A DNA stretch of 5,703 nt from Spirochaetia bacterium (GTDB lineage Bacteria > Spirochaetota > Spirochaetia > Treponematales > Breznakiellaceae): contig BNUW01000149.1 of NCBI GenBank assembly GCA_025997655.1, positions 1-5,703 on the forward strand. The letters run 5' to 3'. The translations under genes were made by a program, and so were the position numbers. Shown here in pieces: positions 1-5,327 of this stretch. Numbering within the stretch: the first letter of the stretch is position 1; every line of letters starts with the position of its first letter. Under the pieces are notes generated by a model that was not told where the DNA came from, ran no database searches, and saw nothing but the letters and a program-made list of their open reading frames with translations.

Positions 1-50
1 AGATTCAGGACTTTTTTGGCCGACCCTTTGAACTTTATGTGGGGAACCTT
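1..50 (+). repeat. Inverted 50-bp copy of an internal flaA segment at the window edge
   Basis: Bases 1-50 are identical, base for base, to the reverse complement of 1154-1203, inside the second flaA gene. Read on the plus strand they encode residues 142-157 of that protein (IQDFFGRPFELYVGNL). Identity stops abruptly after base 50, where the sequence becomes the end of a well-formed SDR reading frame. The SDR frame stays open through this piece, but the residues it then encodes do not look like an SDR. Either a recent inverted partial duplication or an amplification/assembly chimera would explain it. I favour the chimera because the copy is perfect, ends at the window edge and has a few bases of possible microhomology at the join. 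Confidence 0.95.
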
Positions 51-644
51 TACTCCCTGGAACATCCCGGTGTCGATAAAGCTGGGGCAAATGACCGTGG
101 TGCGTACCTTGCTTTTCAGGCGCCGCAATTCCATACGTATCGCCTCATTGTAGGAGTAGGCGGCGGCTTTACTGGCGGAATAGTCCGCCAAACCGGCGAT
201 GGCAACGATGGCCACGGCGGAGGAAATGGTTACGATGTGGCCGCTGTTCCGTTTGACCATCCCGGGGAGAAAGGCTTTGCCGGTCCAAAAGGCGGCAAGG
301 GTATTGACCTCAAAGGTTTTTTGTATCTTTTCATCCGGGGTTTCCAGGAAGGTTGAGCCGGACACGATCCCGGCGTTATTCACCAGGATATCCACGGGCC
401 CCAGTTCATCCTCCAGGGCCTTTGCCTGCCGGTATACCGCATCCCGGTCGGTTACATCGCAGACCATGCCTTTAATAAAAAGGCCTTTTTCACGGGCCTC
501 ATCTTCAAGCTTTTTAAGCGCCTCGGCGTTAAGGTCCCAGGCAACAACCTTGGCTCCCCGTCCTGCAAAATCCAGGCCCATTAAACGGCCTATGCCGCCG
601 GAGCCGCCGGTAATAAGAACGATAGCATTTTTTACGGTTTTCAT
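1..644 (-). CDS. Short-chain dehydrogenase/reductase (SDR), 3' end missing
   Basis: Classical SDR oxidoreductase of the cytoplasm, truncated at the window edge. From the ATG at 644-642, the Rossmann motif TGGSGGIG lies at residues 12-19. Asp37 ends the second strand, which usually means NAD(H) preference. D63-V64 and NNAG (89-92) follow. The catalytic tetrad is complete: Asn114, Ser142, Tyr155 and Lys159. The segment PSFIDTGMFQGVK (187-199) resembles the retinol/17-beta-hydroxysteroid dehydrogenase-like branch, but the substrate cannot be read from sequence. Only about 198 codons (51-644) look genuine. Upstream of base 51 the frame runs through an inverted flaA fragment, and roughly 60-80 C-terminal residues are lacking. 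No Shine-Dalgarno precedes the ATG; the start is fixed by the Rossmann strand beginning at residue 7. It has its own promoter and lies 260 bp downstream of flaA on the same strand. Confidence 0.9.
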   Translation of the reverse strand, partial: MKTVKNAIVLITGGSGGIGRLMGLDFAGRGAKVVAWDLNAEALKKLEDEAREKGLFIKGMVCDVTDRDAVYRQAKALEDELGPVDILVNNAGIVSGSTFLETPDEKIQKTFEVNTLAAFWTGKAFLPGMVKRNSGHIVTISSAVAIVAIAGLADYSASKAAAYSYNEAIRMELRRLKSKVRTTVICPSFIDTGMFQGVKVPHIKFKGSAKKVLN

Positions 645-651
645 GGAGTTT

Positions 652-680
652 ATTATAACCCCTAACCGGCCTTTAATCAA
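652..680 (-). promoter_or_regulatory. Sigma-70-type promoter of the SDR gene, leaderless configuration
   Basis: On the minus strand a TTGATT -35 box (675-680) and a perfect TATAAT -10 box (652-657) are separated by 17 bp. Only seven bases lie between the -10 box and the ATG at 644, so transcription should begin at or within a base or two of the start codon. Those seven bases (AAACTCC) contain no ribosome-binding site, consistent with a leaderless mRNA. Confidence 0.7.
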
Positions 681-688
681 CTACCAAA

Positions 689-714
689 ATGACATTTAGC
701 CCATAAAATGTCAT
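689..714. promoter_or_regulatory. Inverted repeat upstream of the SDR promoter, possible operator
   Basis: ATGACATTT (689-697) and AAATGTCAT (706-714) form a perfect 9-bp inverted repeat with an 8-bp spacer. Its centre lies about 57 bp upstream of the predicted SDR transcription start, just beyond the -35 box, a position typical for an activator. The dyad suits a dimeric regulator, but no regulator gene is in the window. Confidence 0.4.
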
Positions 715-766
715 ACTTGTTCAATAATGGACGGTTCTATCAAGCAGAAAAGGCTATGCGCCCTGC

Positions 767-898
767 GATAAAAAGAATATGCCTCACAAAGGGCATTAGG
801 GGTGTCTGTGGAAAAATATGGGGGGACCCTTTGGGGGGTCCCATATTTTTCCACAGACAGGCCCCCACCTGCTGTTTTCCCGGCATATTCTTTTTATC
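767..898. repeat. Nested inverted-repeat element after flaA
   Basis: Two inverted repeats sit one inside the other. The outer arms, 767-783 and 882-898, are a perfect 17-bp match beginning GATAAAAAGAATATG. The inner arms, 804-819 and 843-858, pair perfectly over 16 bp. They continue as a 7-bp GGGACCC/GGGTCCC stem (823-829 with 836-842) after a GGG bulge, closing on a six-base loop. The element spans 132 bp and begins 7 bases past the flaA stop codon. No T-run follows the structure on the minus strand, so it is not a canonical terminator. It could be an mRNA 3'-end stabilising or attenuating structure, or a MITE-like insertion. No clear target-site duplication flanks it. Confidence 0.8.
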
Positions 899-904
899 TA
901 CACA

Positions 905-1624
905 CTACCAGGAATCTATCATATCGTCCGGGTCCCGGCTCTCTTCGGCAAAGAGGTCCGTCACCGCCCGGAGATCGTCGATGTAGAGGTAATAACTTCC
1001 AAAGGCTTCCACCGGGTCTACCCTCACCTCGAAACCGGTCACCTTAATCCCCATCTGGTTATTGTAGTGGTAATTCCGCTGGATAATACCGTTCTTTCCG
1101 TCCGGCGCCTGGGGGGGAATGGCAACGGTCAGTTGTTTCCAGCCCTGGAAATTAAGGTTCCCCACATAAAGTTCAAAGGGTCGGCCAAAAAAGTCCTGAA
1201 TCTGAATGTACAATTCATGATTAAAGTTACGGCCAGCAACCCAAAGAGAAATCGTCTTGGTGACCCCCTCAATGGGGATGGGACGCATGGGATACAGGAC
1301 AAAGCGGCTGTGGCCCCGGCGGAGATAATCGACCCGGGTACCCAGAACATAGCGGTCGGGGATATTCAAATCCGCTTCATCCGGAATGGCCTTTTTTGCC
1401 TGGGGGCTTCCCTCAAAAAGACGGGTGGTGGTATAGCCCTCGTCCGGGGACATATGGGAACGCCAGAAGCCGTCCTGCTCAAACCGGTCGACGGATACTT
1501 CCTTTAGTTTCTGCTGGGCGGAGTCTATCCCGATCCGCTCGGCATTGGTTCCGCCGATCTCCTCCTGAGCAAAGGTAAAACCCGCCAATGATAGCATCAA
1601 AGCTATAACTACATAACGTTTCAT
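905..1624 (-). CDS. flaA: FlaA-family flagellar filament outer-layer protein, second gene of the pair
   Basis: A 239-residue FlaA-family (PF04620) protein. FlaA forms the sheath around the FlaB core of spirochete periplasmic flagella. Residues 1-19 form a signal peptide (basic MKR, hydrophobic core, likely cleavage after TFA). The mature protein is acidic and aromatic-rich. It carries the motif GNLNFQGWK at 155-163, shared with the upstream paralog, followed by an LTVAIP strand. A second shared block is YYLYIDDLRAVTD at 211-223, which the paralog has as IYFDQFKILTD. It belongs to the shorter FlaA class of about 240 residues; T. pallidum FlaA1 is about 350. TAAGGAG, which includes the stop codon of the upstream flaA, supplies the ribosome-binding site 7 bases before the ATG, so the genes are cotranscribed. 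An exact inverted copy of codons for residues 142-157 appears at 1-50. Confidence 0.88.
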   Translation of the reverse strand: MKRYVVIALMLSLAGFTFAQEEIGGTNAERIGIDSAQQKLKEVSVDRFEQDGFWRSHMSPDEGYTTTRLFEGSPQAKKAIPDEADLNIPDRYVLGTRVDYLRRGHSRFVLYPMRPIPIEGVTKTISLWVAGRNFNHELYIQIQDFFGRPFELYVGNLNFQGWKQLTVAIPPQAPDGKNGIIQRNYHYNNQMGIKVTGFEVRVDPVEAFGSYYLYIDDLRAVTDLFAEESRDPDDMIDSW

Positions 1625-1635
1625 TCTATTGCTCC

Positions 1636-2373
1636 TTATTGTTGATCGCTGTTCCAGAGTTCCTGGATCCGATCGGGCATAGCCAATTCGTTCCCGTCAT
1701 AGAGGGACTCAAAGGTATCCGTAAGAATTTTGAACTGGTCAAAATAGATTTGGAAATCATTCACCGGTTCAATCGGCGGAGTCCAGACCCGGAATTTGAT
1801 AAAGGTCATGGGCTCCACCCGTCCCCGCTTGGCCTGGGGAATGTTGGTGGGAATTCTGACCTGCAAATTCTTCCAACCCTGGAAATTGAGGTTCCCAAGG
1901 GTAATGGCATGGACAAGTCCGTTCACATCCCGGAAATAGGCTTCCAGGGTGTAACTGAGATTTGAACCCCAAACCCACATATCCATAGTTTGTAAACGGC
2001 CGGGAATGGGTATCTCCGCAGGACCCGCATCGTCCCCGCCGTCCGCCGCTACCGGGTATATGTCTATCCAGTTGTACCCTTGGCGGTCAAACTTTCCCCA
2101 TATACCCAGGCTCTTAAGGTCCTTCCCTTCGCGGTTTACACCGAAAAGCGCCTGGGGCCACGAGGCAATAAGGCTGGACTTAGGCCACGAATCGTCCTCG
2201 AGTTTAGTGGCAAATTTACTCCCCGTAACTTTCCATACAAAGGGAGAATCACCATCAAAGGACTCCAGAACTCTGGATTCACTATTAATGGTAATATCAT
2301 CTCCGAAAGCTGAGCCAATCGCTATTGCTACCAAAAGCACCAGACATACAGCTTTGAAACTACCCTGTTTCAT
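1636..2373 (-). CDS. flaA: FlaA-family flagellar filament outer-layer protein, first gene of the pair
   Basis: A 245-residue FlaA-family protein exported to the periplasm to coat the flagellar filament. The signal peptide (residues 1-24) has a long hydrophobic core, VCLVLLVAIAIGSAFG, before DDITI. Recognisable family segments are LESFDGDSPFVWKV (36-49), MDMWVWGSN (130-138) and GNLNFQGWKNLQVRIP (160-175). The C-terminal FKILTDTFESLYDG (214-227) ends the conserved region. The start is taken as the ATG at 2373: GGAG at 2380-2383 is 6 bases upstream, whereas an in-frame TTG at 2376 would leave only 3. The gene heads an operon with the second flaA, whose ATG follows after 11 bases, and is driven by a full-consensus promoter at 2418-2446. 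Treponema pallidum has a similar tandem of short FlaA-like genes. Which numbered FlaA this matches cannot be settled without alignment. Confidence 0.88.
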   Translation of the reverse strand: MKQGSFKAVCLVLLVAIAIGSAFGDDITINSESRVLESFDGDSPFVWKVTGSKFATKLEDDSWPKSSLIASWPQALFGVNREGKDLKSLGIWGKFDRQGYNWIDIYPVAADGGDDAGPAEIPIPGRLQTMDMWVWGSNLSYTLEAYFRDVNGLVHAITLGNLNFQGWKNLQVRIPTNIPQAKRGRVEPMTFIKFRVWTPPIEPVNDFQIYFDQFKILTDTFESLYDGNELAMPDRIQELWNSDQQ

Positions 2374-2417
2374 CAAATACTCCTTTTTCCAATCTCAGGG
2401 AAATGAGGTCAAATAAG

Positions 2418-2446
2418 ATTATATTTCCTTCTTTAACCTTTGTCAA
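2418..2446 (-). promoter_or_regulatory. Full-consensus sigma-70 promoter of the flaA operon
   Basis: On the minus strand TTGACA (2441-2446) and TATAAT (2418-2423) are separated by exactly 17 bp, a perfect housekeeping promoter. Transcription should start near 2411, giving a leader of about 38 bases with AAGGAG at 2380-2385. This fits the sigma-70-type control described for spirochete flaA genes, in contrast to sigma-28-driven filament genes elsewhere. Confidence 0.85.
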
Positions 2447-2504
2447 ACCCCTTTCTCTGAACTTTTTACATAATCGGCGTAATCTCAAATTTTTTTAACC
2501 CCCC

Positions 2505-3392
2505 TTAGTCTATATATTTACGCTCAACAGCCTTTTTTATTTCCCGCCGGAGCGCCTCATCCCCAATCCGGCCCCGGGGAATCAGGATTTCCGAGGGTAT
2601 GGGGGTCAAACCGGAGCTTTGCGCCGGATGAAGCAGTTTTACCGCCGCCGCCGCCTGCGCCCAGGGGGAATCATCAACGATAAGCTTGATTTCCCGGGGG
2701 GTAATGCCGGGATCCATCCAGGAAAAGAGAATCGTCGGTATAGCGGGGTTATTATCCAGATAAGCCTGCGCCGGGGCGGCCATGACCACACAGGAGATCC
2801 CTTCGGATGGGGTATAATTTTCGCCCCTGTCCACAAAAAGCGGGGGATCCTCAAAGCCCTGGTCCATCAACCCCTTGGAAAAGGCTTGCCGGGCATCCCC
2901 GTTACCCGCATCCCCGGTAAAAAAGAGGACCCCGCCGCCGCCTGCGCGGGCAAAAATGGCCGCGCAGCAACCCGCCCGGTAGAAATCGGTTTTTCTGTCC
3001 GTTTCAATAAAAACGAGACCCCCGGCGCCGGCCCCCGGGGGAAAACCCAGGACCGCAACGGGGATACCCGGGGCTTGTTCCGCATAATGCCGGGCGCCCT
3101 GCTGGTAAATAGAAGGAAACAAGACCGCATACGGTCCGACGGCCGCCTCTACCGCCGCAAAGGCCACCACATCCGCCGAGGCGCCATCGGCTATAGGCGC
3201 CAGACGGACCCGGCGGAAGAGCTTTAGGGAGATTTCGGCCTGTTTTACCAGGGACCGGCGCTTACCGTAGAGCCCGGTAAACTCATCCGCAACCACCAGA
3301 ACCACCGGAGCGCGGAGCCGGTACAAACCGGCAAGGCCAAGGACAGCCGCGATGATAACGATACCGGGGATGCTCCGCCATTTAAGCCGCAT
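2505..3392 (-). CDS. Membrane-anchored protein resembling type-1 periplasmic binding proteins
   Basis: A 295-residue protein of no family I can name with certainty. Residues 9-23 form one hydrophobic segment after a basic start (MRLKWR), with no obvious cleavage site, so it is probably anchored in the inner membrane with the rest in the periplasm. The fold pattern resembles BMP/type-1 sugar-binding proteins: strand VVLVVADEFTG (30-40), PYAVLFPSIYQQGA (87-100), GIPVAVLGF (109-117), a TDFYRAGCCAAIFAR helix and a GVLFFTGDAG strand (135-163), and FSKGLMDQGF (171-180). No permease or ATPase lies nearby, so a ligand-sensing or structural role is as likely as transport. AGGAG is only one base from the ATG, unusually close, yet no better in-frame start exists. 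It ends 131 bp before the flaA start, and flaA has its own promoter. Proline, glycine and alanine content is high. Confidence 0.7.
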   Translation of the reverse strand: MRLKWRSIPGIVIIAAVLGLAGLYRLRAPVVLVVADEFTGLYGKRRSLVKQAEISLKLFRRVRLAPIADGASADVVAFAAVEAAVGPYAVLFPSIYQQGARHYAEQAPGIPVAVLGFPPGAGAGGLVFIETDRKTDFYRAGCCAAIFARAGGGGVLFFTGDAGNGDARQAFSKGLMDQGFEDPPLFVDRGENYTPSEGISCVVMAAPAQAYLDNNPAIPTILFSWMDPGITPREIKLIVDDSPWAQAAAAVKLLHPAQSSGLTPIPSEILIPRGRIGDEALRREIKKAVERKYID

Positions 3393-3446
3393 ACTCCTAT
3401 AATACCGGGGGGAAAAAGGATATACCAGTATGGATCGCGGAAGGCC

Positions 3447-3475
3447 TTGACAAAAGAGCGGGAAAGTCTAAGAAT
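3447..3475 (+). promoter_or_regulatory. Probable promoter of the secreted-protein/lipoprotein pair
   Basis: A perfect TTGACA -35 box lies at 3447-3452 in the 120-bp divergent intergenic region. The -10 at the expected spacing is weak: AAGAAT at 17 bp or TAAGAA at 16 bp. A small ATAGT-CGAA-ACTAT inverted repeat (3474-3487) lies at the likely start of transcription. The -35 match is good but the -10 leaves the call uncertain. Confidence 0.4.
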
Positions 3476-3512
3476 AGTCGAAACTATGAGTATTTGAGGA
3501 GAAAAAAAGAAC

Positions 3513-3869
3513 ATGAAGAGGGTGTTATTAGGGGTAATGCTGTTAATCACCTCACTGGCATTTGCGCTTGACAAGGAAGTGGCTAAGCGGGCTTTAGATA
3601 AAGAGCAGGCAGTTGCGGTCAGATATCAGGAACAGGTGGTTTCCAACCAGGGCACTATTCAGGATATGAATGATGAAGCAAAGCTCCGGGATTTTTCCCG
3701 GAGACTAACCTATTTGCGCCAGCAGATTTACATACGGCAATACGAATTCGATAAGAGAACCACCACCGTAGATAAGAGAACCGAATTGGCCAGTGATATT
3801 AAAACCTTCACCGACCAACATTCCCAGCTTCTTCATGAGTTTCAAACTTTTGTAAACGGATTGCAATGA
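3513..3869 (+). CDS. Small secreted, helix-rich protein of unknown function
   Basis: A 118-residue protein of no recognised family. MKRVLLGVMLLITSLAFA is a clear signal peptide, with likely cleavage after residue 18 (AFA before LD), so the mature 100 residues should be periplasmic. The mature part is almost entirely charged and Gln-rich, without Pro, Cys or Trp, and has hydrophobic residues at heptad-like spacing (for example LRDFSRRLTYLRQQIYIRQYEF at about 58-79). This predicts a helical hairpin or coiled coil. GAGGAG (3496-3501) lies 11 bases before the ATG, rather far but the only candidate. Its TGA stop overlaps the ATG of the downstream lipoprotein gene (ATGA), so the two are translationally coupled and probably act together at the envelope. 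A role as a periplasmic adaptor or chaperone is only a guess. Confidence 0.75.
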   Translation: MKRVLLGVMLLITSLAFALDKEVAKRALDKEQAVAVRYQEQVVSNQGTIQDMNDEAKLRDFSRRLTYLRQQIYIRQYEFDKRTTTVDKRTELASDIKTFTDQHSQLLHEFQTFVNGLQ

Positions 3870-4324
3870 GGCGTTTAGTCGGAATATTATTGTGTATACT
3901 CACCGGCTGCGCCTCCGCTCCGAAAATTCCGACCGTTGAAAAGCCGCTCTGGGAGCAGATACTTGATGAGATTCCCTGGGAAAAACGGATAGTAGGCTAT
4001 ATAGCGGAGGATGAAAATAATCTCCCCGCCGATATGTTCGGTATTATGTATAAATATGGGTATCAATATGTCAACTCCACCCATCAGGCAGAGCGGAAAG
4101 AGGGGCTTGAGATACGGGAGCGCATTTATGAGCTTGATCGGGAGAATGCTTTCTATGATCCAAGCGATGATACCTTCGTCTTCATAGGCGAGTTTTATCC
4201 GGACCTGTCAAAGATTTGGTTAGTATTCTCTACCGATGAAAATTATGATTTATTTGCCGGGCCGGAGAGCTTGGAAGGTGAAGAATACCGGCATATCAGG
4301 GTAATCGGAAAATCGGAGTTATGA
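3866..4324 (+). CDS. Small lipoprotein of unknown function
   Basis: A 152-residue lipoprotein with no family I recognise. The signal peptide MRRLVGILLCILTGC ends in the lipobox L12-T13-G14-C15, so Cys15 would be lipidated. Ala and Ser follow, without an Asp retention signal, although spirochete sorting rules differ from those of E. coli. The mature part is acidic and aromatic-rich. It includes a helical stretch (HQAERKEGLEIRERIYELDREN) and a likely beta region, TFVFIGEFYPDLSKIWLVFST, then a short acidic tail. The ATG overlaps the preceding TGA and there is no convincing ribosome-binding site of its own, so translation is probably coupled to the upstream gene. The gene converges with the coiled-coil nuclease-like gene, leaving only 7 bases between the stops and no visible terminator. 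Confidence 0.75.
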   Translation: MRRLVGILLCILTGCASAPKIPTVEKPLWEQILDEIPWEKRIVGYIAEDENNLPADMFGIMYKYGYQYVNSTHQAERKEGLEIRERIYELDRENAFYDPSDDTFVFIGEFYPDLSKIWLVFSTDENYDLFAGPESLEGEEYRHIRVIGKSEL

Positions 4325-4331
4325 CCCCGCC

Positions 4332-5045
4332 CTACCATTCCCGTTTCCGGGGGGGGGCCACTATCTCTATCGTCTGACCGGGGTGTTCTATTACATACAG
4401 CCCCTGTTCCAGGGCATATTCACGGGCGCCGTCTTCAATAAGCGCCCCTGCTACGCTGCTTACATATTTCCGTTTGTCACCATGGATATCCGCATGACGC
4501 CGCAGGGTTTCCATCCGTTGCAGGTGCTCCATGACATCAGTCTTGGTCAGATTCGTTTTTACCTCTACCACCATGGCATAGTCCCCGTCTTCCAACAGGA
4601 TGTCAATTTCCGCTTTAACATGGTTCTTTTCGTCTTTTATTCTACTATTGCGGGAAATTTTGGTAAACTGATACCCCAGTTCATTAACCTTTTCAACGAG
4701 ATTTGACGCGGTTAAATCCTCAATGAGTTCACCCAACCGACTACCCAGCCTGCTGATTTTACGATCCGTCTCTTTCATCTGCTCTTTCAGCTCTTCGGAA
4801 CTCTTTTTCATGGCCCATTCCGTCTCTTTCATCTCTTCGGAACTCTCTTTCCTGGCCTGTTCCCTCTCTTTCCTGGACTGTTCCGCCTCTTTCCTGGACT
4901 GTTCCGCCTCTTTTATGATTCGGTCGATCTCTTTCCTCTGCTCGGCCATCTGCTCTTTCATTACCCGGTCAGTTTCCATCAATGCTGCCCATACCTTCTC
5001 AAAGGTCAGCCCCATTTCAGGCTCCCGTATGTTTGCTTCCGCCAT
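4332..5045 (-). CDS. Coiled-coil protein with PD-(D/E)XK nuclease-like C-terminal domain (DUF3782 type)
   Basis: A 237-residue cytoplasmic protein. Residues 25-100 are a highly charged coiled coil of near-perfect Glu/Arg/Lys heptads (EQSRKEA, EQSRKER, EQARKES). Residues about 105-230 match the restriction-endonuclease-like architecture: a helix with Glu (LGELIEDL), then E146-I-D148, then E161-V-K163 at the end of the next strand (MVVEVKT). This D-x12-E-x-K pattern is the metal-binding site of the PD-(D/E)XK superfamily. Coiled coil plus such a domain is typical of DUF3782 proteins, common in cyanobacteria and spirochetes and of unproven function. AGAGGGA lies 4 bases before the ATG. The heptads are partly encoded by identical 21-bp DNA repeats, and a nine-C run lies just before the stop codon. 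No methylase or partner gene is adjacent, so a restriction system is not supported. Confidence 0.8.
   Translation of the reverse strand: MAEANIREPEMGLTFEKVWAALMETDRVMKEQMAEQRKEIDRIIKEAEQSRKEAEQSRKEREQARKESSEEMKETEWAMKKSSEELKEQMKETDRKISRLGSRLGELIEDLTASNLVEKVNELGYQFTKISRNSRIKDEKNHVKAEIDILLEDGDYAMVVEVKTNLTKTDVMEHLQRMETLRRHADIHGDKRKYVSSVAGALIEDGAREYALEQGLYVIEHPGQTIEIVAPPRKREW
4849..4911. repeat. Three tandem 21-bp units inside the coiled-coil gene
   Basis: Units 4870-4890 and 4891-4911 are identical, and 4849-4869 differs at 3 of 21 positions. Each unit encodes one heptad (variants of EQSRKEA) on the minus strand. The period matches one heptad exactly, so copy-number change would lengthen or shorten the coiled coil without breaking the frame. 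Confidence 0.9.
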
Positions 5046-5062
5046 ATATTCCCTCTGCGGTT

Positions 5063-5068
5063 AGTATA
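5063..5068 (-). promoter_or_regulatory. Possible -10 box of the coiled-coil nuclease-like gene
   Basis: TATACT on the minus strand lies 17 bases upstream of the ATG at 5045. The region 17 bp further upstream (TATCTT) is a poor -35 match, so only the -10 box is suggested. Confidence 0.3.
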
Positions 5069-5117
5069 CTGCCTGCCTTGAAAAAAAGATACCCTTGAGA
5101 AGAGTAAGTTGATATGC

Positions 5118-5253
5118 CGGGTGGAAGGGGGCGTGGCGTGCGCTCATGCTGGCCGGGGAGTCTGCTCCCGGAGCCTCGGCCCCAGGGGGCCCAAAGAGTC
5201 TCCGTGCGCAGGGAAACCGGACGCATTCGGCCCGCCACGCCCCCTTCCACCCG
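5118..5253. repeat. 136-bp GC-rich element with 21-bp terminal inverted repeats
   Basis: Bases 5118-5138 and 5233-5253 are perfect inverted repeats; the left arm begins CGGGTGGAAGGGGGCGTGG. The interior is very GC-rich and holds smaller dyads such as CCGGGGAG/CTCCCGG (about 5153-5171) and GGCCCC/GGGGCC. No open frame of note fits inside. It may be a MITE- or REP-like dispersed intergenic repeat or a structured RNA. Copy number elsewhere cannot be seen from this window. Confidence 0.75.
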
Positions 5254-5289
5254 CTGCGCCAATGCTATTGCGCACGGCCGCTAGCGCCC

Positions 5290-5327
5290 AAAAAAGAAAG
5301 GCTGCCGGGAATTGCTTCCCGGCAGCC
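5290..5327 (-). terminator. Rho-independent terminator for the right-edge gene
   Basis: GGCTGCCGGGA (5300-5310) and TCCCGGCAGCC (5317-5327) form a perfect 11-bp GC-rich stem; one more A-T pair leaves a four-base loop. On the minus strand it is followed directly by TTTCTTTTTT (5299-5290). It lies about 80 bp past the stop of the gene ending at 5407. There is no T-run on the plus-strand side, so it acts in one direction. A weaker imperfect hairpin at 5366-5389 lies between the stop codon and this terminator. Confidence 0.88.

Noticed and set aside
39..699. Plus-strand open frames across the left end
   Set aside because: They are antisense shadows of the SDR gene, whose minus-strand frame shows all SDR motifs and the catalytic tetrad.
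767..898. Rho-independent terminator for flaA
   Set aside because: The stems are long but no T-run follows on the minus strand; the T-rich stretch is inside the outer arm.
708..1047. Short plus-strand open frames over the nested inverted repeat
   Set aside because: They run through both arms of the repeat and into antisense flaA, lack ribosome-binding sites and show no protein-like features.
2374..2376. TTG start codon for the first flaA gene
   Set aside because: It lies only 3 bases from the GGAG core, while the adjacent ATG at 2373 has normal 6-base spacing.
3398..3403. TATAAT on the plus strand as a promoter for the secreted-protein gene
   Set aside because: No -35 box lies 16-18 bp upstream, and it overlaps the upstream edge of the divergent gene.
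4849..4911. Tandem repeats as a CRISPR-like array
   Set aside because: The units abut without spacers and encode heptads in a continuous coding frame.
4332..5045. Restriction-modification enzyme
   Set aside because: The PD-(D/E)XK pattern is present, but no methyltransferase or specificity gene is adjacent, and the coiled-coil architecture fits DUF3782 proteins instead.
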